A stretch of DNA of 26,055 nucleotides from Candidatus Glassbacteria bacterium RIFCSPLOWO2_12_FULL_58_11 (GCA_001780825.1 MFIX01000187.1:1-26055), one strand, 5' to 3'; shown: positions 15,738 to 24,331, counted from the first letter of the stretch. The notes: generated by a model not told the origin, from the sequence alone. Made by a program: numbers and translations.

Positions 15738-16096
15738 AGCAGCTAAGGAGATTGCCGGATGAAGGCTGATGATTCGAATTACTAAAACAACTGGAGCTCG
15801 CTGTAATTCCTCTTGCCAGTCGTTCGTTTATTCCGCTTCTGGGGGAGTGGTTATCGAACCTTTGGGATGCCGGAAGAGCAACGCAAATAACGTGTCAAAC
15901 TTTGGAGTTTTAGTAAATTATTAAATTTGAAGCAGATAGGATTAAGAAGGATTTAAACCTGAGGGATCGCTTATTCGACAATAATTTATCAAATTACGAA
16001 GAGAGGCGTTAAATGCTACGGTATTCGGGGTCTGCGAAGAATAAACATTTTTACGCGAATGGACAAAAGTTGATGGGGTTCAGCTGAGGGAATCGG
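15738..16096. other. Intergenic region upstream of the giant gene
   Basis: This 359-bp AT-rich gap separates the response regulator stop from the giant gene start. It holds the sigma-54-like site at 15883-15897 and a run of A/T from about 15900 to 16060, where an activator-binding region would be expected. I found no clear terminator for the regulator gene and no open frame of note. Confidence 0.5.
15883..15897 (-). promoter_or_regulatory. Sigma-54-like promoter candidate for the giant gene
   Basis: On the minus strand the site reads TGACACG-TTAT-TTGC. Spacing and the -12 TTGC are exact; the -24 has GA in place of the invariant GG. It lies about 145 nt upstream of the giant gene and directly downstream of the gene for an NtrC-type activator. 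The same bases contain a TTGACA that could be a sigma-70 -35 box, but no good -10 follows at 16-18 nt. Confidence 0.35.
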
Positions 16097-17506
16097 CTAC
16101 TTTTTTCTTTTAAGCCTTTTGCTCAGGGCCTGAGGACTTATACCCAGCATCAGGGCGGCGGTTTTCTGATTGTTGTTCGCCCGTCTTAAGGCTTCTTCGA
16201 CCAGTATCTGAGTCGCTTCTTTAAGTTTCGGCAAGCACGTTAGGCCGGAGGCCCAGGTGCTATCTGCCGGCAGATTTCCAATTGCAGATGAGCGTTGGGA
16301 CTTTCCCTTCCCCTTCATTAACGACCTGAAAGCTTCGGTGGAAAGCTGCCTGCCGCGATGGGTGCTTACCGCATCCAGTATCATCGTTTTCAATTCCCGG
16401 ACGTTACCTGGAAAATGATAACTTTGCAGCAGTGCCGGAAGTTCCTGTGGGTAAATTGGTTTCTTTTTCCCAAACTCATCGGCAGCGACAATAAGGAAGT
16501 GCTCCAGCAGCAGAGGAATATCTTCTTTTCTCTCCCTGAGGGTCGGAATGTTTACATGATGGTTGCACAGCCGGTAATAAAGGTCTCCTCTGAACTTCCC
16601 GCTCCGTTGCAGCTCTTCAAGATTTCTGTGTGTCGTCACTAGAATCCGTACGCTCGCCTGCCTGGCTATATCGGCCCCAACCGGGAAATATTCCCGCTGC
16701 TCAAGTAACCGCAATAGCTTTACCTGTGAGACATCGCTCAAATCTCCAATTTCATCCAGCATTAAAGTTCCATCTTTAGCGGATTCAATTATACCCTGCC
16801 TTACCGCATCGGCGCCGGTAAAAGCTCCCCGGGTGTGTCCGAATAAAGTATCGGAAAAGACAGTATCGTCCAGACCCGCGACATTAACTGCCAGATATTT
16901 ACCCTGCCGTCCGCTCAAATCGTGCAGAGCTTTGGCGATTAATTCTTTTCCCGTTCCAGTCTCCCCGGTAATCAAAACCGGGTGCTGTCCCCGGGCAATG
17001 GCCTCACAGTACTGGAAAATGGAGCGCATTTTATTGTTTTGCGTGATTATCGGCCGAAAGACCTCCGGGCGCTCTAAACTATCACTCAGGAAGCGGTGGG
17101 TCAGAAGCGAATTTTCCAGCCTTAACTCCCTCATCTCGATTGCCCGCCTGACGCTAATCAGCAACTGACCTGCGTCGATTGGTTTGAGCAGGTAATCGAA
17201 AGCTCCGAATTTCATGCATTGGACTGCACTGCCGACCTCGTACACGCCGGTAATCATGATCACCGGAATTTCCGGATTTTCCTGTACCACCCGCTGAAGT
17301 ATTTCTTCGCCTCCCACGTGAGGCATCATCAGGTCGAGCAGGATCACCTCGATCTCCTGCTTACCCAGGATCTTCGACACTTCCCGGCTGTCCTGGCAAG
17401 GTATGATGTTGTTTATCCCTCCGCTTTGCAGAACAGAATCAAAGACCCGGATAATTTCCAGCTCGTCATCGACAATCAAAATTGGCTTTTGAGGGAATCT
17501 ATTCAT
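16097..17506 (-). CDS. NtrC-family sigma-54-dependent response regulator
   Basis: This cytoplasmic transcription activator has 469 residues from ATG 17506; a TTG at 17515 would add three. The receiver domain (about 1-120) has the acidic pair DD13-14, phospho-acceptor D58 in LLDLMMP, T86 and K108. The central AAA+ domain has Walker A GETGTGKE (181-188), the intact sigma-54 contact loop GAFTGA (227-232), Walker B LMLDEIGD and the arginine-rich RGDLYYRL. The C-terminal Fis-type helix-turn-helix is ANNNQKTAALMLGISPQALS. The start overlaps the kinase stop by 8 nt, so the two are surely a cognate pair. Likely targets are the giant gene and the HD genes just downstream, because a sigma-54-like site precedes each unit. 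Confidence 0.95.
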   Translation of the reverse strand: MNRFPQKPILIVDDELEIIRVFDSVLQSGGINNIIPCQDSREVSKILGKQEIEVILLDLMMPHVGGEEILQRVVQENPEIPVIMITGVYEVGSAVQCMKFGAFDYLLKPIDAGQLLISVRRAIEMRELRLENSLLTHRFLSDSLERPEVFRPIITQNNKMRSIFQYCEAIARGQHPVLITGETGTGKELIAKALHDLSGRQGKYLAVNVAGLDDTVFSDTLFGHTRGAFTGADAVRQGIIESAKDGTLMLDEIGDLSDVSQVKLLRLLEQREYFPVGADIARQASVRILVTTHRNLEELQRSGKFRGDLYYRLCNHHVNIPTLRERKEDIPLLLEHFLIVAADEFGKKKPIYPQELPALLQSYHFPGNVRELKTMILDAVSTHRGRQLSTEAFRSLMKGKGKSQRSSAIGNLPADSTWASGLTCLPKLKEATQILVEEALRRANNNQKTAALMLGISPQALSKRLKRKK

Positions 17507-19169
17507 TTGGGTCAATATCGGCTGGAGGGGCTGGGCATTGTGGGGGCGCTAAGGCCGGCAATATAATCGAGACCGTAGTTCCCTTTCCTGGTTTCGAGCT
17601 GAATTGCATTTTACCGCCGTGTTCTTCGATAATTCCGGTGGAGATAGAGAGGCCCAAGCCGGTTCCACCATAATCGCGTTTAGTCGTGAAAAATGGATCG
17701 AATATATATTCCATTTGATTAGCTTCAATTCCGACCCCTTCATCTTTGATTTTGACTAAGACACAATTTTTCTTTTCATCGAAGGAGGTTGTAATTGTGA
17801 CACCATTGGCGGGATTGGGAAGCGCCTGGCAGGCATTCTGAAGTAAATTGATCAGCACTTGTTCCAGGCGCTGAAAATTTCCTTTCACTAGGGGTAAATT
17901 CTGAGCAAGTTCTATTCTTAGATTATTTGTCGAATTTTTCAACATATTGGATACCATTAACAGGGAAGATTTGATAATATCATTGATATTAATCTCCTGC
18001 AAAATTCCAGAATTACCCTCCCTGGCATAGTCTTTCAGGTTTTTGACTATGAGCTTGATTCGTTGCGCTCCGTCGCAAATGCCGGAAAACAATTCAAGGA
18101 AACGTCCCCGCATCTCGCCATAAGAAAGGCCGGAGACCACGAAATCTCCATTCTCTTCGTAGTATCTGTCGATAATCGGTGTGATGTTTTCCCATGCACG
18201 CTTGAGCATGGGCGCATTAACCATGATAAACTGGTTCGGGTTATTAATTTCATGGGCGACGCCTGAAACCAGAATCCCCAAAGATATCATCTTGTCGGCC
18301 TGAATCAGTTGCTGGCGACGCAGTTCCTGTTCTTCTTTGGTCTTGACTTGTTCGCTGATATCTCTTGTGAGGCCCTGGAAACCGACGAATGATCTGTCCC
18401 GGCGAAAAATCGGTACTCCTGAGCTTTCAGTGATGATGATCCGGCCATCCTTGCGGACCATGCAAGTTTGCTGGCTGGCGAAAATCACCTCTTTCAACAG
18501 ATAGTCCTTCTGGCCTTCGATTCTGTTCTGCTCTTCAGGAGCTAAGAAATCCACCAAATTTCTGCCGACAACCTCTTTCGGAGTGTAACCAAGGATATCA
18601 TTTACTCTTGTATTCGAATACCGGATAACAAGGTTGCTGCCAATTTCCCAGACCCAATCATCCACCTCATCGGCGATATTACGGAATCGTTCCTCACTGA
18701 TCCGCAACGCCTCTTCGATCTGCTTTTGACTGGTAATGTCCTCGATTATTCCATCAATATATTTTACCTCCCCCGGAATATCCCTGATCACTCTAGCGCT
18801 CACCGCACCCCAGAACTGAGAACCATCTTTTTTTTTCAGTTTCAATTGTTCCCGGATTAGCTCGCCCTGGGAAATCAGCTTGCGTAAAAACTTTCTCCGC
18901 TGTTTCAAGTCCAGAAATAGAGTTCTTAGAGGTGCGCGGATTAACTCCTCGACCGATTCAAAGCCGAAAATACCGGCCGCAGCCTCGTTCGCCTTCAAGA
19001 GTCTTTCAATTGGCCCGAAAGTTATCCTGAACAGACCCAGAGGAAGATTTTGCACCAGATTGGCGTGCCAGTTATTTCTTTCCATTGTCGAATTTTTCAT
19101 ATTTGCACGGGCAGGCTCTTGGCCATGAAATTTCCCGGACCGCAATTCTCTATTATCCTGGAATAGCAC
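17499..19169 (-). CDS. Soluble PAS-PAS sensor histidine kinase
   Basis: This protein has 556 residues and no membrane span, so it senses a cytoplasmic signal. Two PAS domains (about 35-150 and 160-275) each end in a PAC-type DIT/DIS motif (GIIEDITSQKQ, GLTRDISEQV). The dimerisation helix carries SGVAHEINNPNQF with H306 as the phosphorylated residue. The ATPase domain has an N box (LINLLQNACQA), DEGVGIE, the F box PFFTTKR and GGTGLGLSIS. The PAS ligand cannot be told from sequence. The start is uncertain: GTG 19169 gives this length, ATG 19100 or 19085 would be shorter, and none has a clear ribosome binding site; all keep both PAS domains. It heads the two-component pair. Confidence 0.93.
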   Translation of the reverse strand: MLFQDNRELRSGKFHGQEPARANMKNSTMERNNWHANLVQNLPLGLFRITFGPIERLLKANEAAAGIFGFESVEELIRAPLRTLFLDLKQRRKFLRKLISQGELIREQLKLKKKDGSQFWGAVSARVIRDIPGEVKYIDGIIEDITSQKQIEEALRISEERFRNIADEVDDWVWEIGSNLVIRYSNTRVNDILGYTPKEVVGRNLVDFLAPEEQNRIEGQKDYLLKEVIFASQQTCMVRKDGRIIITESSGVPIFRRDRSFVGFQGLTRDISEQVKTKEEQELRRQQLIQADKMISLGILVSGVAHEINNPNQFIMVNAPMLKRAWENITPIIDRYYEENGDFVVSGLSYGEMRGRFLELFSGICDGAQRIKLIVKNLKDYAREGNSGILQEININDIIKSSLLMVSNMLKNSTNNLRIELAQNLPLVKGNFQRLEQVLINLLQNACQALPNPANGVTITTSFDEKKNCVLVKIKDEGVGIEANQMEYIFDPFFTTKRDYGGTGLGLSISTGIIEEHGGKMQFSSKPGKGTTVSIILPALAPPQCPAPPADIDPNE

Positions 19170-19214
19170 GAGTTTTGAGGCCGAAAGTTTATCGGAACAA
19201 ATCTAACAGAAGCG

Positions 19215-19242
19215 ACCTGCTTACCGAGATTGGTAAGCAGGT
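19215..19242. promoter_or_regulatory. 11-bp perfect dyad in the kinase leader
   Basis: ACCTGCTTACC and its exact complement flank a 6-nt GAGATT spacer. There is no T run on either side, so it does not look like a terminator. Lying 45 nt or more upstream of the kinase start and downstream of its candidate promoter, it could be an operator for autoregulation or a leader hairpin. Confidence 0.5.
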
Positions 19243-19353
19243 GTATCATCCGGGGCGACAAAATTGCCGAGAGATTAGCGCGAGACTTTATCTTTTCCTA
19301 TGAGCTATAATTACGGTTCCGGAAAATTCGACACTATCGGTTTCGAATGATCT

Positions 19354-19384
19354 ATTTTAACATAACCTAAGGCAGATATGTCAA
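19354..19384 (-). promoter_or_regulatory. Sigma-70-type promoter candidate for the kinase-regulator pair
   Basis: On the minus strand there is a perfect TTGACA (19384-19379) and, 19 nt on, TAAAAT (19359-19354). The spacing is two bases over the optimum. It would give a leader of about 180 nt before the GTG start of the kinase. Confidence 0.4.
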
Positions 19385-19690
19385 GTTTAAATCGAAAAAT
19401 ATATCTTTAGTAAATGCTCTCGATCTCATTTTTAAGTTCTCTAGTCCTGGATCGCAAACTCTATCCTCTACGTTTTTTTCTCTATCTTCCTCGAATAAGA
19501 ATGCGCGCGGCCAAAACTTGTGGGAAGAGGATTCAAACGGAAAGATAATTGGAAACCTCTTTAACTTAATTATATTTAAAGGAGTTATGCTTTTTCAAAT
19601 GCTCGTATTAATGCGTTAGTCTCATACCCCGGCTCTTACGATAACCCGCAGAAAGTCTAAATAATCAGCCTTTTCACACCGCGGCAAATG

Positions 19691-19880
19691 GTTGCGTAAA
19701 GGTTGCGTTTGGTGGCATAAAATCCCCAACCGGGAGAGCCAGCTACTCAGCAAATATGCGGCTCTACTCGCTACTCCCGCGAATCCCCGCTTCGGCGCTC
19801 TATATTTCTAAGCAGCGGAATTCGTATGGGTTCAGCTTTCTTATTTAGTGCCGGTTGCGGATAGGTTAGGGAAAGTTGCG
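19691..19880 (+). repeat. Right att-like repeat cluster with tRNA-Leu 3' remnant
   Basis: This is a diverged copy of the 162-bp unit next to tRNA-Leu, in the same orientation but entered at a different phase. The GTTGCGTA and GTTGCGTT boxes (19691, 19702) and GGGAGAGCCAGCTA come first. Then come the tRNA 3'-like CGAATCCCCGCTTCGGC (19780-19796) without a CCA, a decayed terminator, and another GTTGCG box at 19854, 163 bp after the first. Only the 3' end of the tRNA is present, so it cannot be a working gene. Confidence 0.75.
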
Positions 19881-20205
19881 TTTCGATTGTGATCGAATTA
19901 TTATCCGCTCATGCTGAAAAAGAGTTCGCTTTTACAAGCTGAAAATGACAAAAACATTTTAACATAATCAAAAAAGAGGGTCGGAGTTACAAGTTTAATA
20001 TTCGAATATAGAATTCCCCGGAAATATACTTTTTGCAGATTTTGCATTTTAGAATCTGCCACATGTTCTTGCTAATTGATTCATTCAGGAATGCAGCCCG
20101 GAAGCTTATTCGACATATAAATTATTAATTCGCTATAGGAGACAGAACCGGCTCAGATTCACTGTGGATAATTTAATAGGCTCGAACTGTTCCTGGAGGA
20201 TAAAG

Positions 20206-22539
20206 GTGGATAGAACAAATAGATCGGCTTCTTGGCTGACAATTGCAGTATTCCTGGCGGGATGGTTCCTTTTTTATTGCGGCTATTTTTGGACGGTCAG
20301 CTTTAATAAAGGCTCTGCTCAACCACTGTGGAAAATGATTTTTGGCATTCTGCTGGGGATCGTCACATCTATTATCATTCTTAATATTTGGCTTAGACGA
20401 GATAAATGGTGGTCTTATCTGACTCGCTTTTTAGAAGAACACACCGCAAGCGTGGATAATTTGACTGAAAATCGCGTTGTGTGGTGTATAGCATTGGCCG
20501 CCGGCCTTTCGCTTTTCGCTGAGCTGCTGATTATCCGTTTCCATGAATCGTGCTTCCAGTTGTTCGGTTTTTTTAAAAATGTTAGTCTATTATCATGTTT
20601 TCTGGGACTGGGAATAGGTTATTCGAGAGGGAAAGAAAGGCTTCTGACAACGCCCCTGGTTATGCCTCTTTTGCTGATACAAATGGCCTCAATGCATTTT
20701 TTGCGCTATTACCCTTCCTTACCTGTTTTCTTAAATCCGAATCCGGACACCTTAGAATTCGGCATGGCAAATGCTTCTGGATTGAAAAATTTTTCCTATG
20801 TATATGGATTCATGATAATGATCTTTTCTTTTAATGCGCTGTGCTTTGTGCCTCTGGGCCAGCTGGCCTCTCGACTGATGATGCGGAGGGAGAACCTGAT
20901 CGCGTATAGCTGGAATTTAATAGGCAGTTTGCTAGGAATAGGCCTTTTTTCCATATTGGCCTACCTATGGTCGCCACCTGTGGTTTGGGTACTGTTTATG
21001 GCATTAGCGTTGCTATATTTAATTGGTAAAAGCTATTCAAATCTTTTAATTACAGCCGTAGCTTCAGGGTTCTTGCTGGCCTCGCTGTCCATTTCTTTTG
21101 ACATCAGCAAACACGATATTTACTCACCTTACCAAATAATCACGGTGGACAACGGAAGAGGATCAATTACGCTTCTTGCAAATAACACATGGCACCAGAA
21201 CATTCTTGCCGTCGAGGCTATTGACCCTCTAAAAGATAAAGATTCCTCAAATGTTCTGGAGTACCATTACCCGATGCCGTATTATTTTAAAGAGAAGCCT
21301 GAGGATGTCCTGATAGTCGGATGCGGTATGGGGAATGATGTGGCAGTGGCACTCAGACATAATGCGTCCAGAATCGATGCGATTGAAATAGATCCAGTCA
21401 TCCTGAAATTCGGGAATATACTGCATCCTCAAAGGGTTTTTCAATCCTCCAAAGTCAATCCTGTTAATACCGATGCCCGCGCTTACATCAAACAGACCAA
21501 GAAAAAATACGATCTAATAGTATATGGTTTCCTGGATTCGCACACTATGCTTGCCAGCAAGTCCGGCATTCGTCTTGACAGTTATGTCTACACTGTCGAG
21601 GCTTTTCGCGAAGCGCGATCCAGACTTAAGATGGAGGGTATTATCAGCCTCTCCTTTTCCTATCTGTCGGATAACTTGAATCAGAAGATTTTTGATATGC
21701 TGAAGGAGGCGTTCGACGGGAAAAGCCCTCTGGTCTATAATACCTCTTTCGGTAACGGACACACTTTCATTATCGGCGAAAATTTATCTACTGCAAACGT
21801 ACCAGAACTCCTGTGGTCAAAAAATATTTCTGAGCAATTCGAAAGCAACCTGATTCCGGCAGATAAAGCCACCGATAATTGGCCTTTCCTTTATATGCCC
21901 GTAAAAAAATTCCCGCTGTATTATCTGGCGATGGTACTAGTACTGTTTTCAATTTCTTCAATATTTATCTTTCAATTTTCTCCAGGAGCAACTTCCGGCA
22001 TATCGATTCCTTGTTTTTTCCTCGGCGCCGGTTTTATGCTGATTGAAACCAAAGGAATAACGGAGCTCGCCCTTCTTTATGGCAGCACATGGGTCGTTCT
22101 CAGCGCCGTTATCGCAGCTATCCTAATTATGGCTTTTCTGGCTAACCTTCTGCTGTTAAAAATTAATATCCCACGGCCCTCGGTGACCTATGGCCTGTTA
22201 CTTCTTTCAATCATAGCTGGTTTGCAGTCTTCCTCTTTGATTTCTTCTTCGTTCTCTGGTTGGTCAAATAAAATGGCTATGACTATCATGTTGACTCTTC
22301 CCGTATTCTTCGGAGGAATAGCTTTTTCTTCTGAACTGAAAAAATCCATCCCCGTCACGGTCGCCCTTTCCTCAAACCTGCTTGGAGCGATGCTGGGAGG
22401 ATTTCTCGAGTATAATTCCATGAAATACGGTTTCAGATCGCTGTATATTCTGGCCCTAGTTCTTTATGGGCTCGCCTTTTTAGGAGTAGTTTTCCATCGG
22501 AAGACTAAAGCGGGGAAGATGCAGGTCGGGAACGCCTGA
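20206..22539 (+). CDS. Membrane protein with spermidine-synthase-like domain
   Basis: This protein has 777 residues. I choose GTG 20206 because GGAGG lies 6 nt upstream; an earlier GTG at 20164 has no ribosome binding site. Roughly ten hydrophobic segments fill residues 10-300. A soluble Rossmann domain follows (about 305-530) with SPYQIITV, DVLIVGCGMGNDVAVAL (the nucleotide-binding motif), DAIEIDP and NTDARAYI. Then come about seven more membrane segments, including FFLGAGFMLIETKGITELAL, typical of the large membrane-bound relatives of SpeE. Where true spermidine synthases have a catalytic VDS(T/S)(D/E)P, this protein reads YGFLDSHT, so aminopropyl transfer is doubtful and the substrate is unknown. 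The gene is AT-rich compared with those after it and stands alone on the plus strand. Confidence 0.8.
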   Translation: MDRTNRSASWLTIAVFLAGWFLFYCGYFWTVSFNKGSAQPLWKMIFGILLGIVTSIIILNIWLRRDKWWSYLTRFLEEHTASVDNLTENRVVWCIALAAGLSLFAELLIIRFHESCFQLFGFFKNVSLLSCFLGLGIGYSRGKERLLTTPLVMPLLLIQMASMHFLRYYPSLPVFLNPNPDTLEFGMANASGLKNFSYVYGFMIMIFSFNALCFVPLGQLASRLMMRRENLIAYSWNLIGSLLGIGLFSILAYLWSPPVVWVLFMALALLYLIGKSYSNLLITAVASGFLLASLSISFDISKHDIYSPYQIITVDNGRGSITLLANNTWHQNILAVEAIDPLKDKDSSNVLEYHYPMPYYFKEKPEDVLIVGCGMGNDVAVALRHNASRIDAIEIDPVILKFGNILHPQRVFQSSKVNPVNTDARAYIKQTKKKYDLIVYGFLDSHTMLASKSGIRLDSYVYTVEAFREARSRLKMEGIISLSFSYLSDNLNQKIFDMLKEAFDGKSPLVYNTSFGNGHTFIIGENLSTANVPELLWSKNISEQFESNLIPADKATDNWPFLYMPVKKFPLYYLAMVLVLFSISSIFIFQFSPGATSGISIPCFFLGAGFMLIETKGITELALLYGSTWVVLSAVIAAILIMAFLANLLLLKINIPRPSVTYGLLLLSIIAGLQSSSLISSSFSGWSNKMAMTIMLTLPVFFGGIAFSSELKKSIPVTVALSSNLLGAMLGGFLEYNSMKYGFRSLYILALVLYGLAFLGVVFHRKTKAGKMQVGNA

Positions 22540-22648
22540 TAAGTTGTAGCAATAATTTTTGCAGGTAAGATTCCACACCGGGACTCCTGGATAATGCACC
22601 CCGGCGCCATCTAACTAAACCGGCAGTGAACTGTATTCTTAGGGTAAT

Positions 22649-24331
22649 ATGTTCCTTCTAGCTTTTAAAAGATTGTTCAAAGGCAAATCATTAATTGTCT
22701 TCTCCCTCTGCCTGGGCCTGGCGATCCCGGCCCGGGCCGAGCTTCGTCTGCCACGGCTGTTTTCGGACAACATGGTGCTGCAGCAAGGCATCCGGGCTCC
22801 GGTATGGGGCTGGGCCGATCCGGGAGAACTGATCGTTGTAGACCTGGAAGGACAAAGCGCTGCCGCCACTACAGGCCAGGACGGGAGATGGAGCGTGCGG
22901 ATCGGGCCTCTGGAGGCCGGAGGGCCTTTCAGCCTCAAAATCTCGGCTTCCTCCGACACTATTAGGATCAGCAATGTCCTGGTCGGGGAGGTCTGGCTCT
23001 GCTCCGGGCAGTCGAACATGGCTTTGACACTCGGGGATATCAAAGCCGCTCAGACAATAGCCGAGGCCGCTGCCTACCCGATGATCCGTCAGTTCCAAAC
23101 CAAATACGCCACGGCGGCCGAACCTCTCGAGGATGTCGAGTCCAGCCCGCAGACAGCCTGGCTGAGCACCTGGGAGGCAGGAAGCTCAAGCTCGGCACAA
23201 CATTTCACCGCCGTGGGCTACTATTTCGCTCTCTATCTGCAGCAACAACTCGGCGTGCCGATCGGACTGATAAACAACTCGGTCGGAGGTACTGTGGCCG
23301 AGGCCTGGTCCGGCAGCAGTGTGTTCGAGGATATCAGACTGGCCCCCATTCTCACCGAATGGCCGCTCTACACGCAAGAGTACGACTGGATACGCGACAC
23401 CTACGCCGATCATTTGAAAGCGGTTGAACAGGCGCGCCAGCAGGGACTTCCCGAGCCACTCTATTTCTGTCAGCCCTCGGTGCTGTACAACGCCATGACT
23501 GCGCCGCTAATGCCGTACGGTATCCGCGGAGCGACCTGGTACCAGGGCGAGAGTAATATCTACCGCGCTGAGCAGTACCGGATCCTTTTCCCGGCGCTGA
23601 TCCGGAACTGGCGTGAAGGCTGGAGTCAGGGCGACTTCCCATTCCTGTTCGTGCAACTGACCAGTTACGAATCCGGAACCGGCAAATGGCCCGAGCTCAG
23701 GGAAGCCCAGAAACAGGGACTGGCACTACCCAATACCGGCATGGCCGTGACAATCGATGTGGGTGAGGCCGACAACATTCATCCGCGAAACAAAAAAGAG
23801 GTCGGGCGACGCCTGTCATTGATCGCGCGGGCCCTGGTTTACGGGGACAGCCTTTTGTACAGCGGGCCGGTGTGCAGTTCGGCCGTGGTGCAGGGGAACC
23901 GCTGTTACCTGAGTTTCACGCAAGTTGGCAACGGCCTGGTTTCTCGGGATTCCGGCCCCCTGGCCGGGTTCACGGCGGCAGGAAGCGACAGCCTGTTTTA
24001 CCCGGCCTCTGCCGTGATCGAGGGCGACCGGGTGGTGGTCTGGAGCGACGAAGTTACAGAGCCCGTATCGGTCCGCTATGCCTGGGCCGACAACCCGGTG
24101 GGTGCCAACCTGTTCAACATGGACGGCGACAGCCTCGGGTTGCCTGCCTTGCCTTTCGAGTGGTGGAGAGAAAAAGGAGACCTGGACGGGGACGGCAAGG
24201 TCGGTATTTACGACCTGCTCGAGCTGCTGAAAGTTCTTGGCGGCGCGGCCGCCCGCACTGCCCTTGCGGACTTGGACGCGAACGGTAAAGTGGATATATT
24301 CGACCTGCTCACCCTGCTGGAATTGTTATGA
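22649..24331 (+). CDS. Secreted sialate O-acetylesterase-like SGNH hydrolase with dockerin
   Basis: This protein has 560 residues with a signal peptide ending AIPARA (residue 30). An N-terminal beta domain precedes the SGNH esterase fold: CSGQSNM with catalytic S122, INNSVGGTVAEAW (209-220), ATWYQGESN (295-303) and DNIHPRNK with D375 and H378. The family removes acetyl groups from sialic acids or from other acetylated sugars and glycans. Residues 511-560 form a type I dockerin with two calcium loops (DLDGDGKVGIYDLLELL and DLDANGKVDIFDLLTLL), which would dock the enzyme on a cohesin-bearing scaffold or surface protein. No cohesin is in the window. The ATG at 22649 has AGGGT 4 nt upstream. A terminator follows. 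High GC again, unlike the gene before it. Confidence 0.9.
   Translation: MFLLAFKRLFKGKSLIVFSLCLGLAIPARAELRLPRLFSDNMVLQQGIRAPVWGWADPGELIVVDLEGQSAAATTGQDGRWSVRIGPLEAGGPFSLKISASSDTIRISNVLVGEVWLCSGQSNMALTLGDIKAAQTIAEAAAYPMIRQFQTKYATAAEPLEDVESSPQTAWLSTWEAGSSSSAQHFTAVGYYFALYLQQQLGVPIGLINNSVGGTVAEAWSGSSVFEDIRLAPILTEWPLYTQEYDWIRDTYADHLKAVEQARQQGLPEPLYFCQPSVLYNAMTAPLMPYGIRGATWYQGESNIYRAEQYRILFPALIRNWREGWSQGDFPFLFVQLTSYESGTGKWPELREAQKQGLALPNTGMAVTIDVGEADNIHPRNKKEVGRRLSLIARALVYGDSLLYSGPVCSSAVVQGNRCYLSFTQVGNGLVSRDSGPLAGFTAAGSDSLFYPASAVIEGDRVVVWSDEVTEPVSVRYAWADNPVGANLFNMDGDSLGLPALPFEWWREKGDLDGDGKVGIYDLLELLKVLGGAAARTALADLDANGKVDIFDLLTLLELL

Larger units (their letters stand above)
8375..19859. mobile_element. 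Putative tRNA-Leu-associated genomic island
   Basis: The segment runs from the intact tRNA-Leu 3' end to a degenerate direct copy of that end 11.4 kb away, which is how islands inserted in tRNA genes are bounded. All five genes inside lie on the minus strand and are by eye more AT-rich than the core genes to the left. No integrase, relaxase or transposase is visible, and the two att-like copies have diverged to about 84 percent, so the element would be old, immobile or mobilised in trans. The AT-rich membrane-protein gene at 20206-22539 lies outside the right repeat, so the true right edge may be further on. Confidence 0.45.
19170..20205. other. Long intergenic region holding the right repeat cluster
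   Basis: About 1 kb without a convincing gene lies between the divergent kinase and membrane-protein genes. It contains an 11-bp dyad (19215-19242), a promoter candidate for the kinase (19354-19384), the right att-like cluster (19691-19880), and AT-rich sequence up to the plus-strand gene. Small open frames here match nothing I recognise. Confidence 0.6.
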
